Part shown: positions 1-5,454 of the stretch, in pieces
How positions within the stretch are numbered: the first letter of the stretch is position 1
How the letters are laid out: every line of letters starts with the position of its first letter
Assembly: GCA_008015455.1 (NCBI GenBank)
Contig: SSFP01000027.1
Coordinates: 1-32,248, forward strand
DNA length: 32,248 bases
Direction: 5' to 3'
From: Polynucleobacter sp.
GTDB taxonomy: Bacteria; Pseudomonadota; Gammaproteobacteria; Burkholderiales; Burkholderiaceae
Notes under the pieces: model-generated
The model's input: only the letters and a program-made list of their open reading frames with translations
What the model was told of the DNA's origin: nothing
Database searches by the model: none
Position numbers and translations under genes: made by a program

Positions 1-41
1 TCCGGTATAAACTGTAAAGTATGTCTCAGGTCGTACATCGA

Positions 42-69
42 TAGCCCACTTGTTGGGCTATTTTTATTT
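42..69 (+). terminator. Intrinsic terminator of a gene left of the window
   Basis: A 7-bp perfect stem (TAGCCCA at 42-48, TGGGCTA at 54-60) with loop CTTGT is followed directly by TTTTTATTT. It would end a plus-strand transcript entering from the left. No coding sequence can be assigned to bases 1-41: one frame stays open but runs through the hairpin, and the others stop within 17 bases. Confidence 0.7.
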
Positions 70-142
70 CTACCGTAGATAAAAGTATCGAGAGTAGTTA
101 ATAACTCTCATCCTGAGTTCTAGGATGCTCAATCCTCTTACT

Positions 143-161
143 ATGTCGTTCAAAACAACAT
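143..161. promoter_or_regulatory. Imperfect copy of the 19-bp palindrome found at 1194
   Basis: ATGTCGTTCAAAACAACAT matches the perfect palindrome at 1194-1212 at 16 of 19 positions and keeps its 9-1-9 dyad with two broken pairs. It ends on the stop codon of the metallo-beta-lactamase-fold gene, so that gene is bracketed by the two copies. It may be a second binding site for the same regulator. In minus-strand RNA the two broken pairs become G-U wobbles, so a weak 3' hairpin is also possible. Confidence 0.4.
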
Positions 162-1084
162 CATTGAGCCTCAAGCCTTAAGTAGGCTCTACTGATATTG
201 CCTTTATGTAATTCGTTAAAGTTAGCGAGCTTCTCAAATTGTGGAGCGTTAGATAAACCTTTGACAGCATTCTCAACACCAGCCATATCTTCAGCATATT
301 TATTTGTGCCATCTACTAAAAATTTCAAGTAGTCACCTGTTTGCCTTTTCGCTTTAGGTAAGTCACAAATACTACCGTGACCAGGCACGATGACTTTAGG
401 ATTAATTGATTCAATCTTTGTAAAAGCATCAAGCCATGTTGTGGCATTGCTTTGTGGCAATACTCCCAATAAGCGATCGACGTAAATGTGATCGCCAGAA
501 AACATAATATTTTGTTGTGGAAGGTAGACCACAACATCCCCCTCAAAATGAGCATGGTTTAGATATTTAATTTGAACCTTGGTGCCACCAAGATTAAGTT
601 CAGCCTCATTTTGATTAATTGGCTTTTGAGCATAGGCTGGTTTTGTGCCATTAAACCGATCTTTTAATACAGCTTTCACTGAGTCTAGTTGGGTCAAGGC
701 TAATTGCTTTTGATTGGCAACAGTTTTATGAAGGGCGATCACCTCTGCTCCTTGGGATAAAAAGTAGTCATTCCCTAACCAACGGTGATCTTGAGATCCG
801 GTATTAATGACCCATCTTACTTTCTTTCCAGTAAGGCGCTGAACTTGTTGGTTAATTAGCTCCGCCCCGTTTCTTGAAGCGCCACTATCAATGAGGATAA
901 CGCCATCATTCGTGACTATCACGCCATAGTTAGCGTTTAAACCTTGATTCTCAAAAGTTCTGCCACCAATCTCACCAATTAGCGCAAAGGTGGATTCATT
1001 CACTTTTTGAGGCGTTAAGACTTCGGCCAGAAGGTGGTGGCTAAAAGTCACTGTTATTAATAATGCTAAGAGATATTTTTTCAT
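161..1084 (-). CDS. Secreted metallo-beta-lactamase-fold protein with altered metal site
   Basis: This is a 307-residue exported MBL-fold protein. Residues 1-20 look like a Sec signal peptide, so it should act in the periplasm. Fold landmarks are the strand ending IDSG (about 65-68), H179 in HxxGD, D198 in SGDH and H236 in PGHG. The normal HxHxDH motif is replaced by TGSQDH (95-100): D99 and H100 remain, but the first two zinc histidines are gone. That would leave mainly one metal site. Similar substituted motifs are, from memory, seen in SoxH-like and quinoprotein-associated MBL proteins, so it may be a subfamily feature rather than decay. The start has a good AGGGG ribosome site 7 bases upstream. 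It diverges from the DUF4395 gene across a 162-base gap with a perfect palindrome. The substrate is unknown. Fold assignment is strong, function is not. Confidence 0.8.
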   Translation of the reverse strand: MKKYLLALLITVTFSHHLLAEVLTPQKVNESTFALIGEIGGRTFENQGLNANYGVIVTNDGVILIDSGASRNGAELINQQVQRLTGKKVRWVINTGSQDHRWLGNDYFLSQGAEVIALHKTVANQKQLALTQLDSVKAVLKDRFNGTKPAYAQKPINQNEAELNLGGTKVQIKYLNHAHFEGDVVVYLPQQNIMFSGDHIYVDRLLGVLPQSNATTWLDAFTKIESINPKVIVPGHGSICDLPKAKRQTGDYLKFLVDGTNKYAEDMAGVENAVKGLSNAPQFEKLANFNELHKGNISRAYLRLEAQ

Positions 1085-1193
1085 GATGAGCCCCTAATGA
1101 TTAGCATCATTATTAACCGCAGTTTTTTATAAAATAAGTGTTACTAACCCTGACAATTGACTATATTTTGTAAGTATTGGAGAAAGACTTGCC

Positions 1194-1212
1194 ATGTCGT
1201 TTTAAACGACAT
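1194..1212. promoter_or_regulatory. Perfect 19-bp palindrome, candidate operator
   Basis: ATGTCGTTTTAAACGACAT has 9-bp perfect arms around a single central T. It lies 34 bases before the DUF4395 start and 109 bases before the MBL start on the other strand. A perfect dyad of this length between divergent genes suggests a dimeric repressor or activator site. I do not recognise the regulator, and no regulator gene is adjacent in the window. A degenerate second copy is at 143-161. Confidence 0.6.
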
Positions 1213-1246
1213 ACATTAAGCGGCTAATATAAATAAAAGGTCTTAA

Positions 1247-1999
1247 ATGAATACTTCCGTTTTTCAATTTGGCGAAATCAAACCAGAATACCCAGTGCGA
1301 GTTCTTAATGAGAGAGTGGTGAGAGCTGCCGCAGGCATTTTGTTTGTATTTGCTCTGGTTTCATTTATGAATGCTTGGTTGATGGGTAATTTTTTCCCAA
1401 CGAAAGTTTTTGTGTCTGCTTTCTTAATTGAATTTACGATCAGAATTTTCATTAATCCTAAATATGCTCCAGTGATGATTTTGGCGCAGTGGCTAGTGAA
1501 AGGCCAGCAACCTGAATACACAGGTGCCCCACAAAAGCGTTTTGCTTGGGCGATCGGATTTATTCTTGCTGTCACCATGTTTTATTTGGTGGTGCTCAAG
1601 AGTGTTATCGGTCCAATCAATATCATTGTTTGCGCCGCATGTTTGACGCTAATGTTTTTTGAAACATCATTTGGTATTTGTATCGGCTGTAAGATTTATA
1701 ACCTCTTTAATAAAGCTCAAGCCCAGCTCTGCCCGGGAAATTCTTGCGATATTAATGTTGAGAAACAAAACAATATCAACAAGCATCAATTAGCAGTATT
1801 AGTTCTATTTATAGTCGTTGTGGCTGCTATTTTTAATTATTTCTCTGGCGACTCTAGCGAGCCCACATTATCGGCTGCTCCTGACGAAGCAATTAATAAA
1901 GAGGTGGATGCTAAAGAAGCTGAAAGATGTAAGGTGCCTGATTTCGCTAAAGCTATGGGGCATGAGGAAAAGTGGAAGTTACATAACAACTGTAAATAA
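1247..1999 (+). CDS. DUF4395 family integral membrane protein
   Basis: A 250-residue membrane protein. The N-terminal ~165 residues match the DUF4395 pattern: an opening segment with PVRVLNERVVR, about four hydrophobic segments, then GICIGCKIY followed by CPGNSC. The four cysteines near the membrane surface could bind a metal or undergo thiol chemistry. A fifth hydrophobic segment (about residues 182-199) leads to an acidic soluble tail ending in CK. DUF4395 proteins are often found near rhodanese or thioredoxin-like genes, which suggests sulfur or redox handling, but no reaction is established. AAGG lies just before the start. The gene ends 6 bases before the first tRNA-like repeat and probably uses the terminator behind it. 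The palindrome at 1194-1212 is placed to control it. Confidence 0.8.
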   Translation: MNTSVFQFGEIKPEYPVRVLNERVVRAAAGILFVFALVSFMNAWLMGNFFPTKVFVSAFLIEFTIRIFINPKYAPVMILAQWLVKGQQPEYTGAPQKRFAWAIGFILAVTMFYLVVLKSVIGPINIIVCAACLTLMFFETSFGICIGCKIYNLFNKAQAQLCPGNSCDINVEKQNNINKHQLAVLVLFIVVVAAIFNYFSGDSSEPTLSAAPDEAINKEVDAKEAERCKVPDFAKAMGHEEKWKLHNNCK

Positions 2000-2005
2000 A
2001 GAGTT

Positions 2006-2046
2006 AGACATCCTCAGCCCTGGTCGATTCCGCCCCGGGCCACCAA
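2006..2046 (+). repeat. tRNA-3'-end-like direct repeat, copy 1
   Basis: This 41-base element is repeated at 4347-4387 with one difference (C for A at position 10). Its second half, from GGTCGATTCC to GGGCCACCA, reads like a tRNA T-loop, 3' T-stem (CCGCC), 3' acceptor strand (CCGGGCC), discriminator A and CCA. It resembles proteobacterial tRNA-Phe most, but lacks one T of the T-loop. There is no matching 5' acceptor or anticodon arm, so it is not an intact tRNA. A TTCG-loop terminator follows, as at copy 2. It could be an attachment-site remnant or a repeat derived from a tRNA. Confidence 0.7.
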
Positions 2047-2054
2047 GATTCTTA

Positions 2055-2077
2055 AAACCACCTTCGGGTGGTTTTTT
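2055..2077. terminator. Bidirectional terminator with TTCG loop
   Basis: AAACCACC (2055-2062), loop TTCG, GGTGGTTT (2067-2074), then more T. The A-run on the left side gives a T-run on the other strand. It sits between the convergent DUF4395 and DUF3147 genes and can serve both. The same hairpin recurs at 4397 and 5363. Confidence 0.85.
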
Positions 2078-2080
2078 CAT

Positions 2081-2431
2081 TTACAGCAAATTAACCCCAA
2101 AGTTTTTCATCACAAGGGCAAATAAGCCAAAGCAAATAACAGTAACAATAATGCTTGAGCCCATCGTTATCCAAAAACCTAGTTTTGGCAGTAAGTATGG
2201 GAATAATAAAAACATTGGCAGAGTTGGAATCACATACCAAAAAGTGTAATAAGCATGGTTGGCGATCTTTTCTTCCGATTGATTTTCAATAAATAGCCAA
2301 GTTAAGGTCAAAAGAGTCATTAAAGGTAATGCAGCAATAAACCCTCCCAACTTATCACTTCGTTTGGCAACCTCGCTGATGAATACAACCATTCCAGCAG
2401 TTAGAAGATATTTTGTAATGAGCCAAGTCAT
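2081..2431 (-). CDS. DUF3147 family small membrane protein
   Basis: A 116-residue protein with about four hydrophobic segments and short loops. It opens with a TWLITKYLLTAG segment, carries SEVAKRSDKLGGFIAALP near residue 25, and has a WYVIPTLPMFLLFPYLLP segment in the middle. This is the pattern I associate with DUF3147. The role of the family is unknown; it is often a stand-alone inner membrane protein. No strong ribosome site precedes the ATG. Only 36 AT-rich bases separate it from the divergent small secreted protein gene at 2468, so the two promoters must be very compact or overlap. It is the only minus-strand gene between the two tRNA-like repeats. Confidence 0.75.
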   Translation of the reverse strand: MTWLITKYLLTAGMVVFISEVAKRSDKLGGFIAALPLMTLLTLTWLFIENQSEEKIANHAYYTFWYVIPTLPMFLLFPYLLPKLGFWITMGSSIIVTVICFGLFALVMKNFGVNLL

Positions 2432-2467
2432 GATTTACCAAATATGTCAAAAGTAATAAAATGAATT

Positions 2468-2800
2468 ATGCGTCGGATTTGTGTACTTTTGTGCCTCTCG
2501 CTTTTCATAAGCCTCATTCATGCGGGTAGTCTTTCTGCTTCAAATGAATTGGCTGGGCAGGTACATGCTCAAAATATGGTTCAACATGATTGCCATACAC
2601 AAGCTGATACCAAGATGGATAAGTCGCATACAACTAATCACCAAACTCACCATCAGTGCTGTTTAGGGGTTGTAGCCAATTTATCTACAAATGAATATAA
2701 GCAACCAGACTTTTCTAGTCACTTTGTTGCGTGGGTTCCTCGCTTAGTAATTGAGGAAATGCCCAACAACATCTTCAAACCTCCAAGACAAATTAGTTAA
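2468..2800 (+). CDS. Small secreted His/Cys-rich protein
   Basis: A 110-residue protein I cannot assign to a named family. Residues 1-19 form a typical signal peptide, so it is probably periplasmic. The mature part holds a cluster of likely metal ligands: HDCH near residue 40, several HH pairs, and HHQCC near residue 62. The C-terminus is IFKPPRQIS. The protein at 4480 ends in the same IFKPPR block and has a similar LCLSL signal segment, so the two may be paralogues. Small secreted His-rich proteins with an FxPPR-like tail often precede copper genes in proteobacteria. With the downstream Met/His-rich, DUF411 and HMA genes, this suggests copper or silver binding, by inference. The ribosome site is weak. 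Confidence 0.65.
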   Translation: MRRICVLLCLSLFISLIHAGSLSASNELAGQVHAQNMVQHDCHTQADTKMDKSHTTNHQTHHQCCLGVVANLSTNEYKQPDFSSHFVAWVPRLVIEEMPNNIFKPPRQIS

Positions 2801-2820
2801 TCCCTTATTAACTAATTTTT
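2790..2820 (+). terminator. AT-rich hairpin over the stop codon, possible attenuator
   Basis: A perfect 12-bp inverted repeat (2790-2801 with 2807-2818, loop CCCTT) spans the stop codon of the small secreted protein gene and continues into TT. A second short hairpin, GTGGC-GCTTT-GCCAC (2821-2835), follows before the next start. The stem is almost all A-T. It may attenuate rather than stop transcription into the next gene. Confidence 0.45.
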
Positions 2821-2857
2821 GTGGCGCTTTGCCACCGTTATTCTTTGGAGAAATCTT

Positions 2858-3526
2858 ATGAACATGACTCACTACATGGAGTTATTGGCTGTTAACCAGC
2901 CTTGGAATTTAATTATTTTTATGGCTATCCCAGTCATCTTGGCTGAGACCTTGGCCATTACAGAGTTGTATTTGCTCTTCACTCGTAAGTTTGATGGCGC
3001 TGTGTATTACCTCAATCGCTTTGCTGGTATTGCGGTAGGCATTTACTTTGTCGGCATCATCATTTACATCATGACAAATGCTGTGGTTCCTATTACTAAG
3101 GCAGGTGAATGGGGAACAGTGATTGATGTGATTGCTGTTGGCACATACTTAATTGCCGGCTTGCCACTGATTTGGATTGCCCTACAAGAGATGGGTTTGG
3201 TTAATAAAGCCTTAGATCAAATCGCAAAGCTCAAGATTCATGCGACATGTGTTGCCCTGTTCTTAGTGTTTGGTCATATTGCCATGATTGCCGGTATGCT
3301 TGACCCAAGTATTCTTGGTTACAAAGGTGCAAGTGCTCATCAAATGAGTTCTAGCTCTGATAGCCATGAGTATTGCAATCCAGAAGAGCATGAGAAGATG
3401 ATGAAGCAACATCAAAAAATGATGGGCAATATGCCTTCTCATCAAATGCCGATGAATAGTGGACAAATGCCTCAGCAGATGAAAAATGGGCAGATGCCAA
3501 TGAATAACCAAGGACACAATCATTAA
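2858..3526 (+). CDS. Multi-pass membrane protein with Met/His-rich tail
   Basis: A 222-residue protein counted from the ATG at 2858, which has a TGGAGA ribosome site; the frame is open 13 codons further upstream but without support. Residues 1-150 contain four to five hydrophobic segments, including one with AETLAITELYLLFTRK. From about residue 160 the tail is hydrophilic and rich in Met, His and Gln, with repeated GQMPxx units and an NHN-H end. Such tails bind Cu(I) or Ag(I) in known copper proteins. I do not recognise the membrane domain with confidence (possibly the DUF6803 group). It lies between the secreted His/Cys protein and the DUF411 gene on the same strand and probably shares a transcript, so a role in copper or silver handling is inferred from tail and neighbours. 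Confidence 0.65.
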   Translation: MNMTHYMELLAVNQPWNLIIFMAIPVILAETLAITELYLLFTRKFDGAVYYLNRFAGIAVGIYFVGIIIYIMTNAVVPITKAGEWGTVIDVIAVGTYLIAGLPLIWIALQEMGLVNKALDQIAKLKIHATCVALFLVFGHIAMIAGMLDPSILGYKGASAHQMSSSSDSHEYCNPEEHEKMMKQHQKMMGNMPSHQMPMNSGQMPQQMKNGQMPMNNQGHNH

Positions 3527-3528
3527 TG

Positions 3529-3555
3529 AAAGGCTTGCCCGAAAGGGCAACCTTT
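3529..3555 (+). other. Strong intercistronic hairpin with GAAA loop
   Basis: AAAGG, a bulged C, TTGCCC, loop GAAA, GGGCAA and CCTTT form an 11-bp stem between the Met-rich membrane gene and the DUF411 gene. No real T-run follows, so RNA stabilisation or partial termination is more likely than full termination. Confidence 0.55.
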
Positions 3556-3578
3556 ATTTGAAGAAAGAGATGGTTGAT

Positions 3579-4040
3579 ATGAAATTGGTTAATCAACAAA
3601 GAAGACTTATTACTTTGGGGTTGGTTCTATTACCGACATTCAGTTTTGCTGTGGCTAAGGAACCACTCATTACTATGTGGAAAAGCCCAACTTGTGGTTG
3701 TTGTAAAGATTGGGCAGATCATGTTGAAAAGAATGGCTTTACAGTAAAAGCTTATACAGATGGCAATGACGAGATTCGCAAAAAGCTAGGTATGCCTAAT
3801 CAATTTGGCTCTTGTCATACCGCTTTGATTGGCGGCTATGCGATTGAAGGTCATGTTCCAGCAAAAGAAATCAAGCGTCTATTGGCAGAAAAACCTAAGG
3901 CGATTGGACTTGCTGTTCCTGCAATGCCAGTCGGATCTCCAGGTATGGATGGAGCTGAATACAAGGGTAGAAAAGACCCATATGATGTTTTGCTAATCGG
4001 ATTAAATGGTAAGCCTAGCGTTTATCAATCCTATAGATAA
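3579..4040 (+). CDS. DUF411 metal-binding exported protein
   Basis: A 153-residue protein with an N-terminal signal segment (about residues 8-26) followed by a DUF411 domain. The family signature is clear: MWKSPTCGCC (C39, C41, C42), a middle FGSCHT (C78, H79) and EGHVP (H91), which together would form a thioredoxin-like copper site. DUF411 proteins are periplasmic and usually encoded in copper-resistance clusters. I chose the ATG at 3579 because AAAGAGA lies 8 bases upstream; ATG 3570 and TTG 3558 are in frame but poorly spaced. Ten bases separate its stop from the HMA chaperone gene, so the two are probably co-translated. The assignment is firm and the metal specificity is inferred. Confidence 0.85.
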   Translation: MKLVNQQRRLITLGLVLLPTFSFAVAKEPLITMWKSPTCGCCKDWADHVEKNGFTVKAYTDGNDEIRKKLGMPNQFGSCHTALIGGYAIEGHVPAKEIKRLLAEKPKAIGLAVPAMPVGSPGMDGAEYKGRKDPYDVLLIGLNGKPSVYQSYR

Positions 4041-4050
4041 AGGTATTGAA

Positions 4051-4317
4051 ATGGGTGAAATTAATTTAAGTGTGAGTGGTATGACATGTGGCTCATGCGT
4101 TAAGCATGTCACCAATGCTCTCCAGCGATTGGATGGTGTTCAGGATGTGGCCGTTGATTTGGCTGCTGGCAAAGTAAAGGTAACTAGGGCTACTGATAAA
4201 TCTGATGATTTAATTGCGACATTAATAGAGGACGGTTATCCGGCAGAATTAGATGCTGGCGGCACCCCTAAAGCTAAGCAAGGCGGAGGTTGCGGCCGCG
4301 GGTGCTCTTGTTCTTAG
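4051..4317 (+). CDS. HMA-domain copper chaperone with extra Cys tail
   Basis: An 88-residue cytoplasmic metallochaperone. The fold is the small ferredoxin-like HMA domain, with MTCGSC at residues 11-16 (ligands C13 and C16) and the usual VxVDLAAGKVKV strand and DGYPA end. It should carry Cu(I) or Ag(I). Unusually, after the domain there is a glycine-lysine linker and a cysteine cluster (GGGCGRGCSCS, last 11 residues) that could form a second thiol site. AAAGG is 7 bases before the start. No CopA-type ATPase, the normal partner, is in the window, so its delivery target is unknown. It is the last gene before the second tRNA-like repeat. Confidence 0.85.
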   Translation: MGEINLSVSGMTCGSCVKHVTNALQRLDGVQDVAVDLAAGKVKVTRATDKSDDLIATLIEDGYPAELDAGGTPKAKQGGGCGRGCSCS

Positions 4318-4346
4318 TGTGCTGTAGGTGGTCTAGAGCTAGAGCC

Positions 4347-4387
4347 AGACATCCTAAGCCCTGGTCGATTCCGCCCCGGGCCACCAA
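4347..4387 (+). repeat. tRNA-3'-end-like direct repeat, copy 2
   Basis: Identical to copy 1 (2006-2046) at 40 of 41 bases and again followed at nearly the same distance by the CCACC/GGTGG terminator. Here an upstream GGTGGTC (4327-4333) could pair with the GGCCACC of the repeat, giving a longer fold; copy 1 lacks this. The two copies enclose exactly the DUF3147-to-HMA gene set. Confidence 0.7.
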
Positions 4388-4396
4388 AAAATACCA

Positions 4397-4420
4397 AAAC
4401 CACCTCCGGGTGGTTTTTTC
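4397..4420. terminator. Terminator after the metal islet
   Basis: AAACCACC (4397-4404), loop TCCG, GGTGGTTT (4409-4416) and further T. It is the second copy of the hairpin at 2055, with a one-base loop change. It ends the plus-strand transcript of the metal genes. Confidence 0.85.
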
Positions 4421-4479
4421 ATTTCTATCTAGTTAATCCCAATCCATATTCTCATATAACTTTAGTAGAATCTGTTTAA

Positions 4480-4824
4480 ATGATTCGCAAACATAAATTC
4501 TTATTATTAGTTTTGTGTCTCAGCCTTCTATTGTTTAAGGCTGTGTCGGCGAATCGTTTTATTGAAAATGCGCTTAAGCGCGCTGAGATTTATTCTGATT
4601 ATTCTGCATTCATCGCTGAACAAAAGCAGGTTAATCACACTTCTTTATCCGACATAAAGAATCAATCATCAATTATGATTCCTATTCATATGGTGGCGAT
4701 AGTTATTGGTGTGGGGATTGTTCTGTTTGTTAAACAATCCTCTCAAATCATGAGATCAGTGGTTCGTGTATTAATTGGTGAAGTTGTTACAGAAAGAATT
4801 TTTAAACCCCCAAGACTTGCATAA
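4480..4824 (+). CDS. Small exported or membrane protein, unknown
   Basis: A 114-residue protein of unknown family. Residues 1-24 form a signal peptide or membrane anchor. A second hydrophobic segment (about 67-84) suggests an anchored protein. The C-terminal end, ERIFKPPRLA, shares the IFKPPR block with the secreted protein at 2468, and the DNA is also similar there, so common origin is likely. Unlike that protein it has no Cys and only two His residues besides H5, so metal binding is not supported. It starts 92 bases after the second tRNA-like repeat, without a clear ribosome site, and ends 42 bases before pal. Confidence 0.55.
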   Translation: MIRKHKFLLLVLCLSLLLFKAVSANRFIENALKRAEIYSDYSAFIAEQKQVNHTSLSDIKNQSSIMIPIHMVAIVIGVGIVLFVKQSSQIMRSVVRVLIGEVVTERIFKPPRLA

Positions 4825-4866
4825 GTATTTCCAATATCTTTAATTAATTTTTTAAAAGGAATACAA

Positions 4867-5355
4867 ATGTTTAAGTTTGCAAAAGTTTTATTAGCAGTTT
4901 CTCTTGTTGCTTTAGTGGGTGCTTGCAGCACAACTTCTGATTCAAATAAAGTGGCATCAGTCGATGTGACAGGTCAAGGTATGGGCTATGACCCAATCAA
5001 CGATCCTAAGACGATTGTTTATGGCAAGCGTAGTATTTATTTTGACTTTGATAGCTATAAGGTTAAGCCTGAATACCAATCTGTGATTGAGGCTCATGCT
5101 AAGTATTTGCGTGAAAATCAAGACAAGAAAGCTAATATCGTGATTCAAGGTAATACCGATGAGCGTGGCACAACAGAATACAACTTAGCCTTAGGTCAAA
5201 AACGTTCAGAAGCGGTTAAGAAAGCGCTAAGCTTATTGGGCGTTAATCAAGGTCAACTGGAGGCTGTGAGCTTTGGCAAAGAAAAGCCAAAAGCTCAAGG
5301 TAGCAATGAAGAAGCCTGGAAAGAAAATCGACGAGCAGATATTGTTTATCGCTAA
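4867..5355 (+). CDS. pal: Peptidoglycan-associated lipoprotein Pal
   Basis: A 162-residue outer-membrane lipoprotein, normal length for Pal. The signal peptide ends in the lipobox LVGAC with lipidated C20. The C-terminal OmpA-like domain carries IYFDFDSYKVKPEY, the peptidoglycan-binding GNTDERGTTEYNLALGQKR and a closing ENRRADIVY. Pal tethers the outer membrane to peptidoglycan and works with TolB during constriction. AAAGGA is well placed before the ATG. In most proteobacteria pal follows tolB; here the upstream gene is an unrelated small protein and no tol gene is in the window. A terminator follows at 5357, so pal is probably a single-gene unit or shares a transcript with the small gene before it. 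Confidence 0.95.
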   Translation: MFKFAKVLLAVSLVALVGACSTTSDSNKVASVDVTGQGMGYDPINDPKTIVYGKRSIYFDFDSYKVKPEYQSVIEAHAKYLRENQDKKANIVIQGNTDERGTTEYNLALGQKRSEAVKKALSLLGVNQGQLEAVSFGKEKPKAQGSNEEAWKENRRADIVYR

Positions 5356-5356
5356 T

Positions 5357-5389
5357 CAAAACAAACCACCTTCGGGTGGTTTTGTTTTG
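5357..5389. terminator. Terminator after pal
   Basis: AAACCACC (5363-5370), loop TTCG and GGTGGTTT (5375-5382), extended by a CAAAA/TTTTG flank with one bulged base. This is the third use of the same hairpin core in the window, this time without the tRNA-like repeat. Confidence 0.85.
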
Positions 5390-5417
5390 GGTACAAGAAA
5401 TTTAATGGTTGCACTCC

Positions 5418-5423
5418 TATAAT
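5418..5423 (+). promoter_or_regulatory. Candidate -10 box for panE
   Basis: A perfect TATAAT 32 bases before the panE ATG. No good -35 hexamer lies 16-18 bases upstream. The short leader would have no ribosome site, so panE may be translated from a weak or nearly leaderless start. Confidence 0.4.
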
Positions 5424-5454
5424 CATTTCTACCTCAATTAATTTATTTGCCGCC

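Noticed and set aside
1264-1578. 104-codon open frame antisense to the DUF4395 gene
   Set aside because: The DUF4395 protein on the plus strand is a clear family member. The antisense product has no coherent membrane or domain pattern.
2006-2046. Intact tRNA gene at the repeat (same for 4347-4387)
   Set aside because: Only the T-arm/acceptor 3' side fits. There is no 5' acceptor strand, D-arm or anticodon arm at either copy, and the 5' T-stem does not pair.
1818-2249. 143-codon open frame on the plus strand
   Set aside because: It overlaps the DUF4395 tail in another frame, runs through the repeat and terminator, and then lies antisense to the DUF3147 gene. Its translation has no protein-like features.
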